From: Terriglobia bacterium
Lineage (GTDB): Bacteria; Acidobacteriota; Terriglobia; Acidiferrales; UBA7541
Direction of reading: 5' to 3'
Assembly (NCBI GenBank): GCA_020073485.1
Contig: JAIQFB010000003.1
Location: forward strand, 62,001 to 126,000
DNA length: 64,000 nucleotides
Part shown: positions 43,078 through 51,770 of the stretch, piece by piece
Numbering within the stretch: position 1 is the first letter of the stretch
Layout: each line of letters begins with the position of its first letter
The notes under the pieces: model-generated
What the model was told of the DNA's origin: nothing
Databases searched by the model: none
Seen by the model: only the letters and a program-made list of their open reading frames with translations
Made by a program: the position numbers and the translations under genes

Positions 43078-44601
43078 GTGAAATTTCGGGCAGGCAGTCT
43101 ACTGTTGCTCGTGGCGTTTTACTTCCTGGCAATTTTCCAGACAATTTGTCTGCATGCTCAAGATGCTCCGTACTTCACTGCCCAAAGGGTATTGCTGATC
43201 AGCATCGATGGCCTGCATTCGCTGGATTTAGCGAATTTCATCCAGTCCCATCCCAATTCGACCTTAGCCCAGCTGAGTTCTACAGGCGTGACATACACCC
43301 AGGCTTTCACTTCAAAACCATCCAATTCGTTTCCGGGCTTGATGGCCTTGGTAACGGGAGGCTCCCCAAGCACGACCGGCGTTTGGTATGAGGGTGCCTA
43401 CGCGCGATCGCTTTCGCCGCCCGGCTCAGACTGCAAAACGACAGGCACGGAAGTGTCCTGGGATGGTTCAGTGGACTGGAACAGGAAGGCTCTCGACGCG
43501 GGAGGCGGAATTAATCCAGCCAAGCTGCCCCTGGACCCTGCGAGAGGTTGTTTGCCCGTTTACCCTCACAGTTTCCTTCGGGTGAATACCATATTTGAAG
43601 CGGCCCATTTCGCGGGAATGCGCACGGCTTGGATCGATAAGCATCCTTCCTACGAAATGGTAAACGGTCCCTCCGGCATGGGAGTCGACGATCTTTTCAC
43701 ACCTGAAATCGCGTCCGCCGCGAGGAATGTGAAGGCCCAGGAAGCCTACGACGACATCAAGATCGATGCGGTGATTAACCAGATTAATGGGCAAGACCAT
43801 ACTGGAAAGATGACCGTTGGAGTGCCTGCTCTTTTTGGCATGTCTCTTCAGGAGTTTCGATTTGCGCAAACGCTTCCAACCGGAGGCTACACGGACGCGA
43901 AGGCTACACCGAGCGCGCCGCTGCTGCATGCGCTGGAACACGCCGATCAATCGGTTGGCAGAATCGTCACAGCCCTAAAAGCGCGGGGCCTGCTGGACTC
44001 GACCTTGATCATCATCAGCGCCAAGCACGGGCAAGCGCCAATCGACCCGAGTAAGCAGAGAGTAGTGGACGACGCCATGATTCCCAACTTGGTGAACAAA
44101 CTCCAGAGCGGCCTTGTCGCATTGGCCTATTCGGATGGCGACCTGATGTCCATCTGGCTGACCGATCAGAGCCAAACCGGAAAGGTCGGAGCAATGCTGA
44201 CTCAGCCGGCGAATCAATCCGCGGCCGGAATACAGCAGGTTCTCTGGGGGGAATCGTTGAAGCTTCTCGCGGGCGATCCGATGCACGATGGCAGGATTCC
44301 GGATCTGGTAGTAATTCCCAACCTGGGGGTTTTCTATTATCCGGCTGATGATAAGTCAATTGCAGGTCATGGCGGATTCAGCGACGACGCCACGCACGTG
44401 GCGCTCATGATTACTAACCCAAAACTGAAGCCGAGGTCGATCAGGACCCCCGTGCAGACGGCCCAGGTTGCTCCAACAATTCTCCAACTTCTGGGAATAA
44501 CGCCTGAGGCCTTGCAGGCAGTGACAAAAGAGGGAACGACCGTCTTGCCAGGCCTGTTTGCAGGCCAAAGAAGCCTGCTTCGGCAGGTACGCCCGGAATA
44601 A
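43078..44601 (+). CDS. Exported alkaline-phosphatase-superfamily protein (nucleotide pyrophosphatase/phosphodiesterase type)
   Basis: 507 residues from GTG 43078, chosen because GGGGAGGG precedes it and a signal peptide follows at once (LLLLVAFYFLAIFQTICLHAQ). The core matches the superfamily: metal-binding Asp in RVLLISIDGLHS, the nucleophile region KPSNSFPGLMALVTGGSP with Ser rather than the usual Thr, LLDSTLIIISAKHGQAP where classical NPPs have SDHG, and AGHGGFSDDATHVALMI near the end. The Asp to Lys change in the metal site suggests an altered mechanism or a distinct subfamily. It lies between the TonB receptor and a propeller block. Confidence 0.85.
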   Translation: MKFRAGSLLLLVAFYFLAIFQTICLHAQDAPYFTAQRVLLISIDGLHSLDLANFIQSHPNSTLAQLSSTGVTYTQAFTSKPSNSFPGLMALVTGGSPSTTGVWYEGAYARSLSPPGSDCKTTGTEVSWDGSVDWNRKALDAGGGINPAKLPLDPARGCLPVYPHSFLRVNTIFEAAHFAGMRTAWIDKHPSYEMVNGPSGMGVDDLFTPEIASAARNVKAQEAYDDIKIDAVINQINGQDHTGKMTVGVPALFGMSLQEFRFAQTLPTGGYTDAKATPSAPLLHALEHADQSVGRIVTALKARGLLDSTLIIISAKHGQAPIDPSKQRVVDDAMIPNLVNKLQSGLVALAYSDGDLMSIWLTDQSQTGKVGAMLTQPANQSAAGIQQVLWGESLKLLAGDPMHDGRIPDLVVIPNLGVFYYPADDKSIAGHGGFSDDATHVALMITNPKLKPRSIRTPVQTAQVAPTILQLLGITPEALQAVTKEGTTVLPGLFAGQRSLLRQVRPE

Positions 44602-44720
44602 GCCGTGCTTATGCCGCGCGCACGCCACAAAACGATATTGTGTCGTGACGAAATGGACCAACTGACAGTCCTGTGACGGTTGGGGAGAATCGGATTTTCG
44701 TTTAATGGTTGAGGGAAGCA

Positions 44721-45191
44721 GTGAACTGGGCTCACATCCACTTAGTTCTTACCCACATTCCCGTGATCGGGATTGGTGCAATCATCGCATTTCTTTTAAT
44801 TGGAAAAATCCGCGGGAGCCGCGAGATCGAATGGGTAGGTCTGCAGATGTTTGTGGCGCTGGCTCTTCTCAGCATCGCGGTCTACCTCACCGGAAGCCCG
44901 GCTTCCCATCAGATGCGTGCGCTGCCAGGGATTTCACGCGAAACCATTCACCGGCATTCCAGCGTGGCTGATTTCGCGTTCGGGGGCTTGGAAGTGCTTG
45001 GCGCCCTTTCCCTGGGTGCGCTCATAAAGTTTCGGAGCACGGCCTCAGTCCCCGCCCGATTCATGTCTCCATTGCTCGCGCTTGCGTTCGCGGTGTTGCT
45101 GATGATGATCTGGACAGCCAATCTAGGGGGAAGGATCCGGCATCCCGAAATCGACGGTGCGAGATCCGTAGAACGAACGTCAATGCTTTGA
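44721..45191 (+). CDS. DUF2231-like integral membrane protein
   Basis: 156 residues with four hydrophobic helices. The N-terminus, VNWAHIHLVLTHIPVIG, has the His pair and helix typical of DUF2231-like membrane proteins that start MNWAHLHL, which is why I chose GTG 44721 over TTG 44709; GAGGGA lies just upstream of it. Further features are TGSPASHQMRAL and ETIHRHSSVADFA in the loops, with several His that could bind heme or metal. The function is unknown. It is co-directional with the phosphodiesterase and the propeller gene, with short gaps. Confidence 0.75.
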   Translation: MNWAHIHLVLTHIPVIGIGAIIAFLLIGKIRGSREIEWVGLQMFVALALLSIAVYLTGSPASHQMRALPGISRETIHRHSSVADFAFGGLEVLGALSLGALIKFRSTASVPARFMSPLLALAFAVLLMMIWTANLGGRIRHPEIDGARSVERTSML

Positions 45192-45240
45192 AGCATCAGG
45201 AAGTCGGGAAACTCTCGATGGCAATCTTTGGAGGGGAAAA

Positions 45241-46260
45241 GTGCGACGATTACTAGTAGCGGGCTTTTTAACAGTACTGACGGTCTTTGCGGCGGGGGCC
45301 AACGCGCAAGAGAAGCCTCCGCTGAAGCTGGTGGCGACTACCCCAATGCCTGGTTTTACTGGAGATTTCGACCACTTTGGAGTGGACCTCAAGGGCAACC
45401 GCCTGTTCCTGGCCGCCGAAGACAAAAAGACAGTCGAAGTGTTCGATCTCCGGACCGGAAATAGGATTCACACTATCGAAGGATTTGGGCACCCCCTCAC
45501 CATGGTTTACTTGCCCGAATCCGATCATCTCTTGGTCACGAATGGCGATACCGATGACGTCGCTCTGGTGGACTGCAAAGCATATAAGATTATAAATACC
45601 TTGAAACTGACCAAGGGCGTGGACCACAGCGCTCTCGATCCAGCACATAAATATTTTTACGTGGAAAATGCAGCCACGGCGGACGGGAAGTCGCATTCGC
45701 TCGCCATTATCGATACGAAATCATTCAAGCTCGTCGGCCAAATTCCGGGGATCTCCGGCGACTCGAATGAAGGCATGGTCATCGATCGAGCCGGAAAAAA
45801 ACTTTATGTGAACATGACAGGTTCAGATGAAGTCGGAGTCATCGATCTGAATACTCGCCAGATCATTGCCCGATGGCCGTTGCCGGGCGTGCGCGTTGCC
45901 CATGCCATTGCCCTGGACGAACCCCATCACCGGCTGCTTACCGCCACGCGTAATCCGGGGCAGTTTGTCGTCTTCAATCTGGGTACGGGCAAAGTGGTGG
46001 CCTCTCTGCCTTGTGTCGGAGTGAACAGCGACATGTCGCTGGACGTCGCGCGCAAACGAATCTATGTAACCGGGAGCGACACCATTTCCGTATTTGCGCA
46101 GCGCGATGCGGACCACTACGAACACATTGCCGAAGTGCCCTCCGCATTCCGCGCCAAATCATCGATCTTTGTCCCGCAATTGAACCGGCTCTACGTCGCC
46201 GATTCAGGCAAGGGAAAGCCCGATGCGAAATTGGCGCTGCAAATCTTCGAGGCGCAATAA
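45241..46260 (+). CDS. Exported YncE-like beta-propeller protein
   Basis: 339 residues starting at GTG behind GGAGGGG. Signal peptide (LLVAGFLTVLTVFAAGANAQ), then YVTN-type blades (NRLFLAAEDKKTVEVFDLRTG, DHLLVTNGDTDDVALVDCKA, KKLYVNMTGSDEVGVIDLNTR, KRIYVTGSDTISVFAQRDADHYEHI). The C-terminal blade, with AQRDADHYEHIAEVP, parallels QQRDADHYTQIGTIP in the propeller at 29434, so they are paralogs. It lies in the island cargo block; a role in binding material handled by the TonB receptor or phosphodiesterase is inference. Confidence 0.87.
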   Translation: MRRLLVAGFLTVLTVFAAGANAQEKPPLKLVATTPMPGFTGDFDHFGVDLKGNRLFLAAEDKKTVEVFDLRTGNRIHTIEGFGHPLTMVYLPESDHLLVTNGDTDDVALVDCKAYKIINTLKLTKGVDHSALDPAHKYFYVENAATADGKSHSLAIIDTKSFKLVGQIPGISGDSNEGMVIDRAGKKLYVNMTGSDEVGVIDLNTRQIIARWPLPGVRVAHAIALDEPHHRLLTATRNPGQFVVFNLGTGKVVASLPCVGVNSDMSLDVARKRIYVTGSDTISVFAQRDADHYEHIAEVPSAFRAKSSIFVPQLNRLYVADSGKGKPDAKLALQIFEAQ

Positions 46261-46483
46261 ACTGATTTTGCCCGAGGTGGCCCATCGGATTTATGATGGA
46301 CCGTGTCGGCCGCTGGATCATTACGCGGTTGTGCCTTGGAGGCATCTTGAACGGGGCCACGCCGCACGGATTTTCATCGATTCAGATTTCATCGGGAACC
46401 GTTGGAATCTGCAAGTGGATCAGTGGTGATTGCCGCCGGATTACTATCTGAAGCTCAGCTGTCTCTTCAGGGGAGCCAATCGC

Positions 46484-48130
46484 GTGAAAAAATTACCGCT
46501 AATTCTTGGACTCGGATCTGTCTTTGCCCTTTTGACCGGCGGGAGCAAGCCACCCAGGGCTGCTGACGCAGGCGGATTGACGGGCGTCGTGAGCTCCGAT
46601 GCGGAAGGTCCGATGGAAGGCGTGCTGGTTAGCGCGAAGCGGATCCCCGGCACGATTACCACCACAGTCGTGAGCGACGCACAGGGCCGATACACATTTC
46701 CTCCGGGAAAACTGCTCCCGGGCAAATATCGCCTTGCCATTAGAGCCGTTGGTTTCGACGCGGCAGATCCTGAGATTTCCGCAACGCTAGGCGCAAAGAG
46801 TACGGAAGCGAACATCAAATTGACGAAAGGTCACGATCTGGCTTCCCAACTCAGCGACGTGGAGTGGTTGATGAGCATTCCCGGAACGTATGAGGAGAAG
46901 GAATATCTCTTCATGACGTGTTCCCACTGCCATACCCTGGGCCCGATCCTGCAGAGCACGTACGACAAAGCCGGCTGGATGACAACGTTTAAGCGCATGC
47001 GCGGCTGGGATCAGGTTAGTTCTATCACCAACCCGGTACTCTCTCCGGATAAAGGCGGGGCTCCGTTTGGGAGTGAGGATTTTGCGGAATATCTTGCCTC
47101 CATCAATCTGAGCGCGCATAAGACGCACGATTTTGAATTGAAAACTCTGCCGCGGCCCCGTGGCGAGGACACCAAGGTCATCATTACCGAATACGACATA
47201 CCGCGCGCGGACGCGGAACCCCATGATGCGGGCCCGGACAAATCCGGAATGATCTGGTACCAAGACTTCGCGCAAGGCATTATCGGCAGACTCAATCCCG
47301 CGACCGGGGGAATCAAGGAATGGCAGGACTCCGCCACCAAACCCGGTTATCCTCCCGGGTTTCAGTGCCTAGAATGGGATGCCCAGGGAAATATGTGGCT
47401 GGGAAGGCACGACTGGAACGGCATCGCGAAGTTTGACCTCAAGACGGAGAAGTTCACCGACTTTCCTCTTCCCGAGGGCGTGAAGGCGGATTTCGTATCG
47501 GTTGGCGGGGATGGAAAGGTTTGGGCAAAAGATACTGCAAGCAATGCCGTGTATCGAGTGGACCCGGCGACCGGCGCGGCGACGAAATTCGACGAATTCC
47601 CGCCGGAGATGATGGCCAAGGATTACAAGGGTCCGCGCCATCATATTTACGGAATTACAGCCGACCCTACGGGCAACTTGTACGAGGCAGACATCGAAGG
47701 CGGCACCCTGCTTCACTTGGACGGCGAAACAAGAAAAGTAGCGATGTATGAAATCCCCACCAAGGATGCCGGCCCAAGGCGCATGCATCTGGATGGACAA
47801 GGCCGTCTTTGGATTGGCGAGTATTACGGCAAGACCATTGGCATGTTTGACCCGCTTACGGAAAAGTTTCAAGAGTGGAAGATCCCCATTCCCTGGTACG
47901 GCGCGTACGACGTCGCTCTCGATCAGGACGGGTTCGCCTGGACCGGAACAATGACCAGCGAAATCATCCTGCGGCTAAACCCCAAGACCGGTGAATTCCG
48001 GCAGTACCTGCTGCCGCGTTTAGGCGTAAACGTAAGGCGGGTGGAAGTAGGCAATTCGGGCGCGCGCTCCGTCTTTTGGGTGGGCGAAAATCATCAGGCA
48101 AGAATCGCCAAGGTGGAACCCCTGAACTAA
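46484..48130 (+). CDS. Exported carboxypeptidase-regulatory/heme c/Vgb-like beta-propeller fusion
   Basis: 548 residues from GTG 46484 (AGGGGAG upstream; signal KKLPLILGLGSVFALLTGG follows). Three parts can be seen. The first is a carboxypeptidase-regulatory-like domain (GLTGVVSSDAEGPMEGVLVSAK, about 33-110). The second is a short helical region with one heme c-type motif, CSHCH (about 146-150, LFMTCSHCHTLGP). The third is a propeller like virginiamycin B lyase (IWYQDFAQGIIGRLNPATG, NMWLGRHDWNGIAKFDLKT, RLWIGEYYGKTIGMFDPLT). The combination suggests a periplasmic redox or lyase protein. Lyase residues were not verified. It is the last gene of the island cargo. Confidence 0.83.
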   Translation: MKKLPLILGLGSVFALLTGGSKPPRAADAGGLTGVVSSDAEGPMEGVLVSAKRIPGTITTTVVSDAQGRYTFPPGKLLPGKYRLAIRAVGFDAADPEISATLGAKSTEANIKLTKGHDLASQLSDVEWLMSIPGTYEEKEYLFMTCSHCHTLGPILQSTYDKAGWMTTFKRMRGWDQVSSITNPVLSPDKGGAPFGSEDFAEYLASINLSAHKTHDFELKTLPRPRGEDTKVIITEYDIPRADAEPHDAGPDKSGMIWYQDFAQGIIGRLNPATGGIKEWQDSATKPGYPPGFQCLEWDAQGNMWLGRHDWNGIAKFDLKTEKFTDFPLPEGVKADFVSVGGDGKVWAKDTASNAVYRVDPATGAATKFDEFPPEMMAKDYKGPRHHIYGITADPTGNLYEADIEGGTLLHLDGETRKVAMYEIPTKDAGPRRMHLDGQGRLWIGEYYGKTIGMFDPLTEKFQEWKIPIPWYGAYDVALDQDGFAWTGTMTSEIILRLNPKTGEFRQYLLPRLGVNVRRVEVGNSGARSVFWVGENHQARIAKVEPLN

Positions 48131-48627
48131 CGGAGCATGGCAAATCGATTGCTCTGCCCGGTCGCTGCCTTTGCTAAAGGCTTGGTGGGCAGGCCCGTCA
48201 GCCGGACTGGCCGGCAGGCCCGCATGAACAAATGGGCGGGTGGCAAAGCCTTCGGATTTGAATTTCCGTGTGGCCGCTCGTTCGCGGCCTTATGAAGGGG
48301 CGATGGGCCTGGTTACTCTTTCCTCTACTGGAATTAAATCATTTTCTGTATCGACGGACGCGGGACAGATGCAGAGCAGGTAGGCTTTCGTGCTCCCAAC
48401 GCGTTCGCTCTTCGAGCGTGGGTCATTCGCTTAATAGATCATTGACTGGCCACGAATTGTTTCGTCTGGCCGCAGTCTGCAAAGCAAATCACTGTAGTAA
48501 ATTCGTAGTAGTTATCGGTTCAGAACGGTTCAACTCGGGTACAAACGGATCAACTCACGCAGGTTGTAAGTGGTTGAGGGATATAGTAGAGTCCAAAATT
48601 TTCATAACCAGTCAGAACCGTCCCGTG
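48131..48627. other. Right-end noncoding part of the tRNA-Arg island
   Basis: No supported gene. It includes short direct repeats (ACGGTTCAACTC and ACGGATCAACTC near 48523-48556) and the second GTAGTA pair at 48493-48511, which resemble recombinase or excisionase sites beside an attachment site. Confidence 0.45.
48493..48511 (+). repeat. GTAGTA paired repeat, copy 2
   Basis: TGTAGTAAATTCGTAGTAG matches 34054-34072 at 16 of 19 positions and lies 117 bases before the tRNA 3' fragment. Confidence 0.45.
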
Positions 48628-48674
48628 TTTTCCTAAACCTTAGGCCGGGGGTTCGACTCCCTCCAGCCCCACCA
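48628..48674 (+). repeat. Imperfect copy of the tRNA-Arg 3' half (putative attR)
   Basis: From the anticodon loop (TTTTCCTAAACC) to the CCA, this segment aligns without gaps to the 3' half of tRNA-Arg at 34084-34160, with about six or seven substitutions. No 5' half precedes it. The differences mean that it has either decayed since integration or came from a related tRNA. Confidence 0.7.
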
Positions 48675-48878
48675 TGAATCCCATGAAATACTATGCCGGG
48701 CTGACCCCGCGCAGTGCGGTTCGAGCGGACTGTCGAAGTGCGGCGCTGTACGGTTGTCTAAACCCCGACCCTTTAAAACCGAAAGGGTCGGGCACCCGCA
48801 AAGGCTAAGCCGGTTCCCCGGCGTTTAGGAACTTGAGTGATATCATTCAACCGGGGTTGTTAGCCAACAGGAAAATAA

Positions 48879-49040
48879 TCGAAAAGGTGGGCCACCCGCC
48901 CGGCGCAAGGGCTTGTTGGTTCGATTACTGACGCTGTTTTTGGAGCTGCTGCTGAAACCGTTGGTACTATAAAAGTGGGGGTAGACTTGGCAATATTCAC
49001 TGCATCGGCTGGATATTGCGCGGCCCATCCAGGTAAGTAA
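48879..49040 (+). pseudogene. C-terminal fragment of an unidentified gene (toxin-tail-like)
   Basis: A frame with no start codon reads GLVGSITDAVFGAAAETVG then TIKVGVDLAIFTASAGYC, ending at TAA 49038-49040. The composition is protein-like, with small residues and hydrophobic helices. It begins just right of the island boundary, so the 5' part may have been lost there. Its place directly before a small membrane protein is reminiscent of polymorphic-toxin tails with immunity genes, but this is only a suggestion. Confidence 0.35.
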
Positions 49041-49052
49041 CGAACGGAATTT

Positions 49053-49256
49053 ATGAACGAAGCGATCCAAAATCTGTTAGCTCTGAACATCGTTCTCTTT
49101 GGTGCTGCTGCGATTGCGTTCGGGATGATGATATCTTGGTCTCGCGTAACAAGGGGAGTGTGGCCGAGTGGGAGAAAACTGATTATTCTATCAAGCATAT
49201 GTATCTTTTGTTGGATTTTCGGAAATATCTCGTATTTCTATTTCCGATCTCATTGA
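49053..49256 (+). CDS. Small two-helix membrane protein
   Basis: 67 residues. Two hydrophobic segments (about 9-29 and 43-63) are separated by the basic loop SRVTRGVWPSGRK. The start follows CGAACGGAAT, a weak ribosome site, 12 bases after the stop of the upstream fragment, so coupled translation is likely. No family is recognised. It could be an immunity protein for the toxin-like fragment or an independent small membrane protein. Confidence 0.45.
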   Translation: MNEAIQNLLALNIVLFGAAAIAFGMMISWSRVTRGVWPSGRKLIILSSICIFCWIFGNISYFYFRSH

Positions 49257-49319
49257 GAGCCGGATTGTGGCAATTTGTTGGACGGGTGGCCCGGGCTTTG
49301 ATATTGAATTTCGGGTGCT

Positions 49320-49346
49320 CCACCTGTCACGCCGCGTGACAGGTGG
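49320..49346. repeat. Perfect 12-bp inverted repeat
   Basis: CCACCTGTCACG and its exact complement flank a CCG loop. It lies about 60 bases after the small membrane-protein gene. It is not followed by a T run, so it may be a terminator without a tail or a protein-binding palindrome. Confidence 0.55.
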
Positions 49347-49437
49347 GGTTCTTGATTGGGGTTCCTTCATTGAACATGATCTGCCCTTGGCTCCGCGCAC
49401 GGCATCGAAAGCTACGAACGCCTGTGGCGAAACACAT

Positions 49438-49465
49438 ACGGCGGAGATGTACTCATCTCCGCCGT
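49438..49465 (-). terminator. Rho-independent-type hairpin
   Basis: ACGGCGGAGATG pairs perfectly with CATCTCCGCCGT around TACT. It lies 45 bases beyond the stop of the minus-strand TIGR03118 gene. T-rich sequence follows on the plus side (TTTATG) and only short T runs on the minus side. Confidence 0.6.
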
Positions 49466-49509
49466 TTATGTTCGCTGCGGGTCAAGGCCGCACGTGCGCA
49501 TTTCCTATT

Positions 49510-50775
49510 CTATTCTTCGTCTCCGTCCTGCTCGGCTGTCACTGCGGTCAGTGTGCCGAACAGACCGTCCTGCTCGTGATTGATTCCAGCGGTAAAGAAG
49601 AGTGAATTGTACGGGCCGGCGCTGCCTGCGCCCGTTCCGGAGACACCCTTTGCCGAATTTCCGAAAGTAAGCGACCACAAACCGTCGATGGTCAGGACGT
49701 GTTCGCCGGTCAGCGCTACGGGGTCATCGTAAGTTTTGACGAGTCCGACGAAGCGGCCGGTAAAGCCGTCGTAGGCCGCGATCTCGCCGCTGCCGAAATT
49801 TCCGACCAGGACGCGATTGCTGAATTCGCCGAAATCGCGCGGGGTCCATACCACGCCCCAGGGGGAGTTGAGCCAGTCGCCATGCTGGAGGCGAGTCTCC
49901 AACCTGCCGGAAGGGCTGTAGATATCCACAAAACCGTTGCCGGGCCCGGCGTCGTCATCGTGCTTGGTCGCGTCTTGTTTCGCATAGGTTACAAACAGGC
50001 TTCCGCCGATGTTCTGGACGTTGAATGGCGCAAATCCCTGCGGAATGCGGTCATCGTCGAAAGCTCTTCGAGAAAACGGGCCGTCATGGTTGTCTCTGTC
50101 GTGATCTCCGTAATGATCGTCTCTGTCGTGATCTCCGTCATGATCGTCTTTGTCGTGATCTCCGTAATGATCTCGGTCGCCGGAGAAATCCACGGGATTG
50201 AAATTTGTGTCGTAGACTTCGATCCGGCCGGAACGGAAATTTGCAACATAGAGGTAGCGAACTCCCTTGATGTCGGCTGTCGTGCAGCCTTTGTAGACCG
50301 CGTCGGGCGAATGGTCAACGAGTAGTACGGCGTTAGTTCCCGCGCCTCCGTCCCAGGCGGCGATGGTGCCATCCTCGGTGACGAATATGAAACTCGCCGG
50401 CTTCCCGTCACCGCCCTTCGCCTTGGAAATCACGAAATCGGGGCTGCCATTGAAGACGACACCCGTCGGTGCGGATGGCGCGGAGCCCTTGGGAGGCGGA
50501 GGAATGGTGACAACCAAGGAGCGCGGTGTTCCTGTGCCGTCGTAGAGGGAGGACACGCCGGCGCCGTTATCCGACACCCACCAGGGACTTCCCGTGCTGC
50601 GTGCCAGCCCCCAGGGATTGACGAGATTTGGATTTTTAACCGCGGCCATGCCGGGAAGGTCTGAAACCAGATTTGTCTGAATGTAATGTTGCGCGAAGGC
50701 CGCATTGGGAATCAGAAGAGAAGTGCAACAGAGAACTGCAAGCGAATACAAAAGTCGAAGACTGGCTTTGGTCAT
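49510..50775 (-). CDS. Exported TIGR03118-family beta-propeller protein with Asp/His-rich insert
   Basis: 421 residues. A signal peptide (LRLLYSLAVLCCTSLLIPNAAFAQ) precedes a mature N-terminus, QTNLVSDLPGMAAVKNPNLVNPWGLA, that is diagnostic of the TIGR03118 family. Conserved parts follow, such as NLVNPWGLARSTGSPWWVSDNGAG, LYVANFRSGRIEVYD and LVGNFGSGEIAAYDGFTG. Between the blades, at about residues 197-232, is a repeat of GDHDRDDHY/GDHDKDDHD type, extremely rich in Asp and His, with matching DNA repeats. It could bind divalent metals or calcium. The family function is unknown. A hairpin terminator follows, and the gene is divergent from a two-component operon. Confidence 0.88.
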   Translation of the reverse strand: MTKASLRLLYSLAVLCCTSLLIPNAAFAQHYIQTNLVSDLPGMAAVKNPNLVNPWGLARSTGSPWWVSDNGAGVSSLYDGTGTPRSLVVTIPPPPKGSAPSAPTGVVFNGSPDFVISKAKGGDGKPASFIFVTEDGTIAAWDGGAGTNAVLLVDHSPDAVYKGCTTADIKGVRYLYVANFRSGRIEVYDTNFNPVDFSGDRDHYGDHDKDDHDGDHDRDDHYGDHDRDNHDGPFSRRAFDDDRIPQGFAPFNVQNIGGSLFVTYAKQDATKHDDDAGPGNGFVDIYSPSGRLETRLQHGDWLNSPWGVVWTPRDFGEFSNRVLVGNFGSGEIAAYDGFTGRFVGLVKTYDDPVALTGEHVLTIDGLWSLTFGNSAKGVSGTGAGSAGPYNSLFFTAGINHEQDGLFGTLTAVTAEQDGDEE

Positions 50776-50885
50776 TGGAATTTTTCCTCCTTTTGAAATT
50801 TAGCTCAATCCTAGGAAGACAAAAGCCGAGGCCGGGAGTCTCAAGCGTTTTGTGCGCCTAAGACTGCAAAAGTTCGGAGGACGAA

Positions 50886-50914
50886 TTGACATAAAGTTGT
50901 CTGAATAATGTAAA
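50886..50914 (+). promoter_or_regulatory. Possible promoter for the second two-component operon
   Basis: TTGACA at 50886-50891 is a perfect -35 match; the best -10 candidate (TGTAAA, 17-bp spacer) is weak. It lies about 100 bases upstream of the response-regulator gene. Confidence 0.3.
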
Positions 50915-51015
50915 CAAATCGTCAAACCTGTTTGCGGCCTCGAGAGGGTTGAGCGTCACTTTGAGTTGCCTCTCGACGAGCGTCCGGAAGTATACTTTCG
51001 GCCGTAGGTGTGACC

Positions 51016-51750
51016 ATGGAAACAGTGCTTGTGATAGAAGACAGCCGGCCGATGCAACGCACTTTGCAGCGCCTGTTCGCGGCGGACTCCCTGGAAGTTC
51101 GGATTGCCTCCGACGGGGTGAAGGGCCTGGAGAGTTTTCGGCAAGCGCCGCCCAATGTAGTTGTCCTGGATTTGAAGCTTCCCGGCTTGTCCGGTAAGGA
51201 GTTGTGCCGGGCCTTTAAAGCGGAAATGCCTTATGTGCCCATAGTGGTCTTAAGCGCAAATACCGACGTGGATGACAAAGTGTTGCTCCTCGAATTGGGA
51301 GCGGATGATTACGTCACGAAACCTTTCAGCCCTAAAGAGTTGCTGGCACGCGTGCGGCGCGCCATGCGACGGAACGCGCAGGCGCAACCGGCCGCTGCAG
51401 ACTCCGGAATGGCGTCCCTTCATAATCTGCTGGTCTTCGGCGACGTGGAGATTAACTTCACAAGCATGGAAGCGAAACGCGCCGGCCGCCTCGTCAGCAT
51501 GACCGCGCAGGAATTCAAATTGCTGAAATTTCTTTCGCTGTCGCCGGAGCGCGTTATCCCGCGAGAGGAATTACTCAATAAGGTTTGGGGATATCAGAAT
51601 TATCCATCCACGCGGACGGTGGATAACCATATACTCCGGCTGCGCCAGAAGCTTGAGTCAGACCCAGCTCAGCCGCGTCACTTTCTAACCGTGCATGGCG
51701 CAGGCTACAAATTCGTGCCCGGGAATCCTGCTATGAATAAGAAAAACTAG
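51016..51750 (+). CDS. OmpR-family response regulator
   Basis: 244 residues. The receiver has VLVIEDSRPM, phosphoacceptor Asp in VVVLDLKLPGLSG, and Lys in YVTKPFSPKELL. A winged-helix domain follows (MTAQEFKLLKFLSLSPERVIPREELL; TRTVDNHILRLRQKLE; VHGAGYKFVPG). I chose ATG 51016 over GTG 51010, and no strong ribosome site separates them. It precedes a histidine kinase by 20 bases; the two form a cognate pair. The nearby divergent TIGR03118 gene is a possible target. Confidence 0.92.
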   Translation: METVLVIEDSRPMQRTLQRLFAADSLEVRIASDGVKGLESFRQAPPNVVVLDLKLPGLSGKELCRAFKAEMPYVPIVVLSANTDVDDKVLLLELGADDYVTKPFSPKELLARVRRAMRRNAQAQPAAADSGMASLHNLLVFGDVEINFTSMEAKRAGRLVSMTAQEFKLLKFLSLSPERVIPREELLNKVWGYQNYPSTRTVDNHILRLRQKLESDPAQPRHFLTVHGAGYKFVPGNPAMNKKN

Positions 51751-51770
51751 TTCGCTCGCCGGAGAGATCG

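Noticed and set aside
48268-48636. 122-codon plus-strand frame at the island end
   Set aside because: Runs into the tRNA fragment, no ribosome site, and composition is not protein-like.
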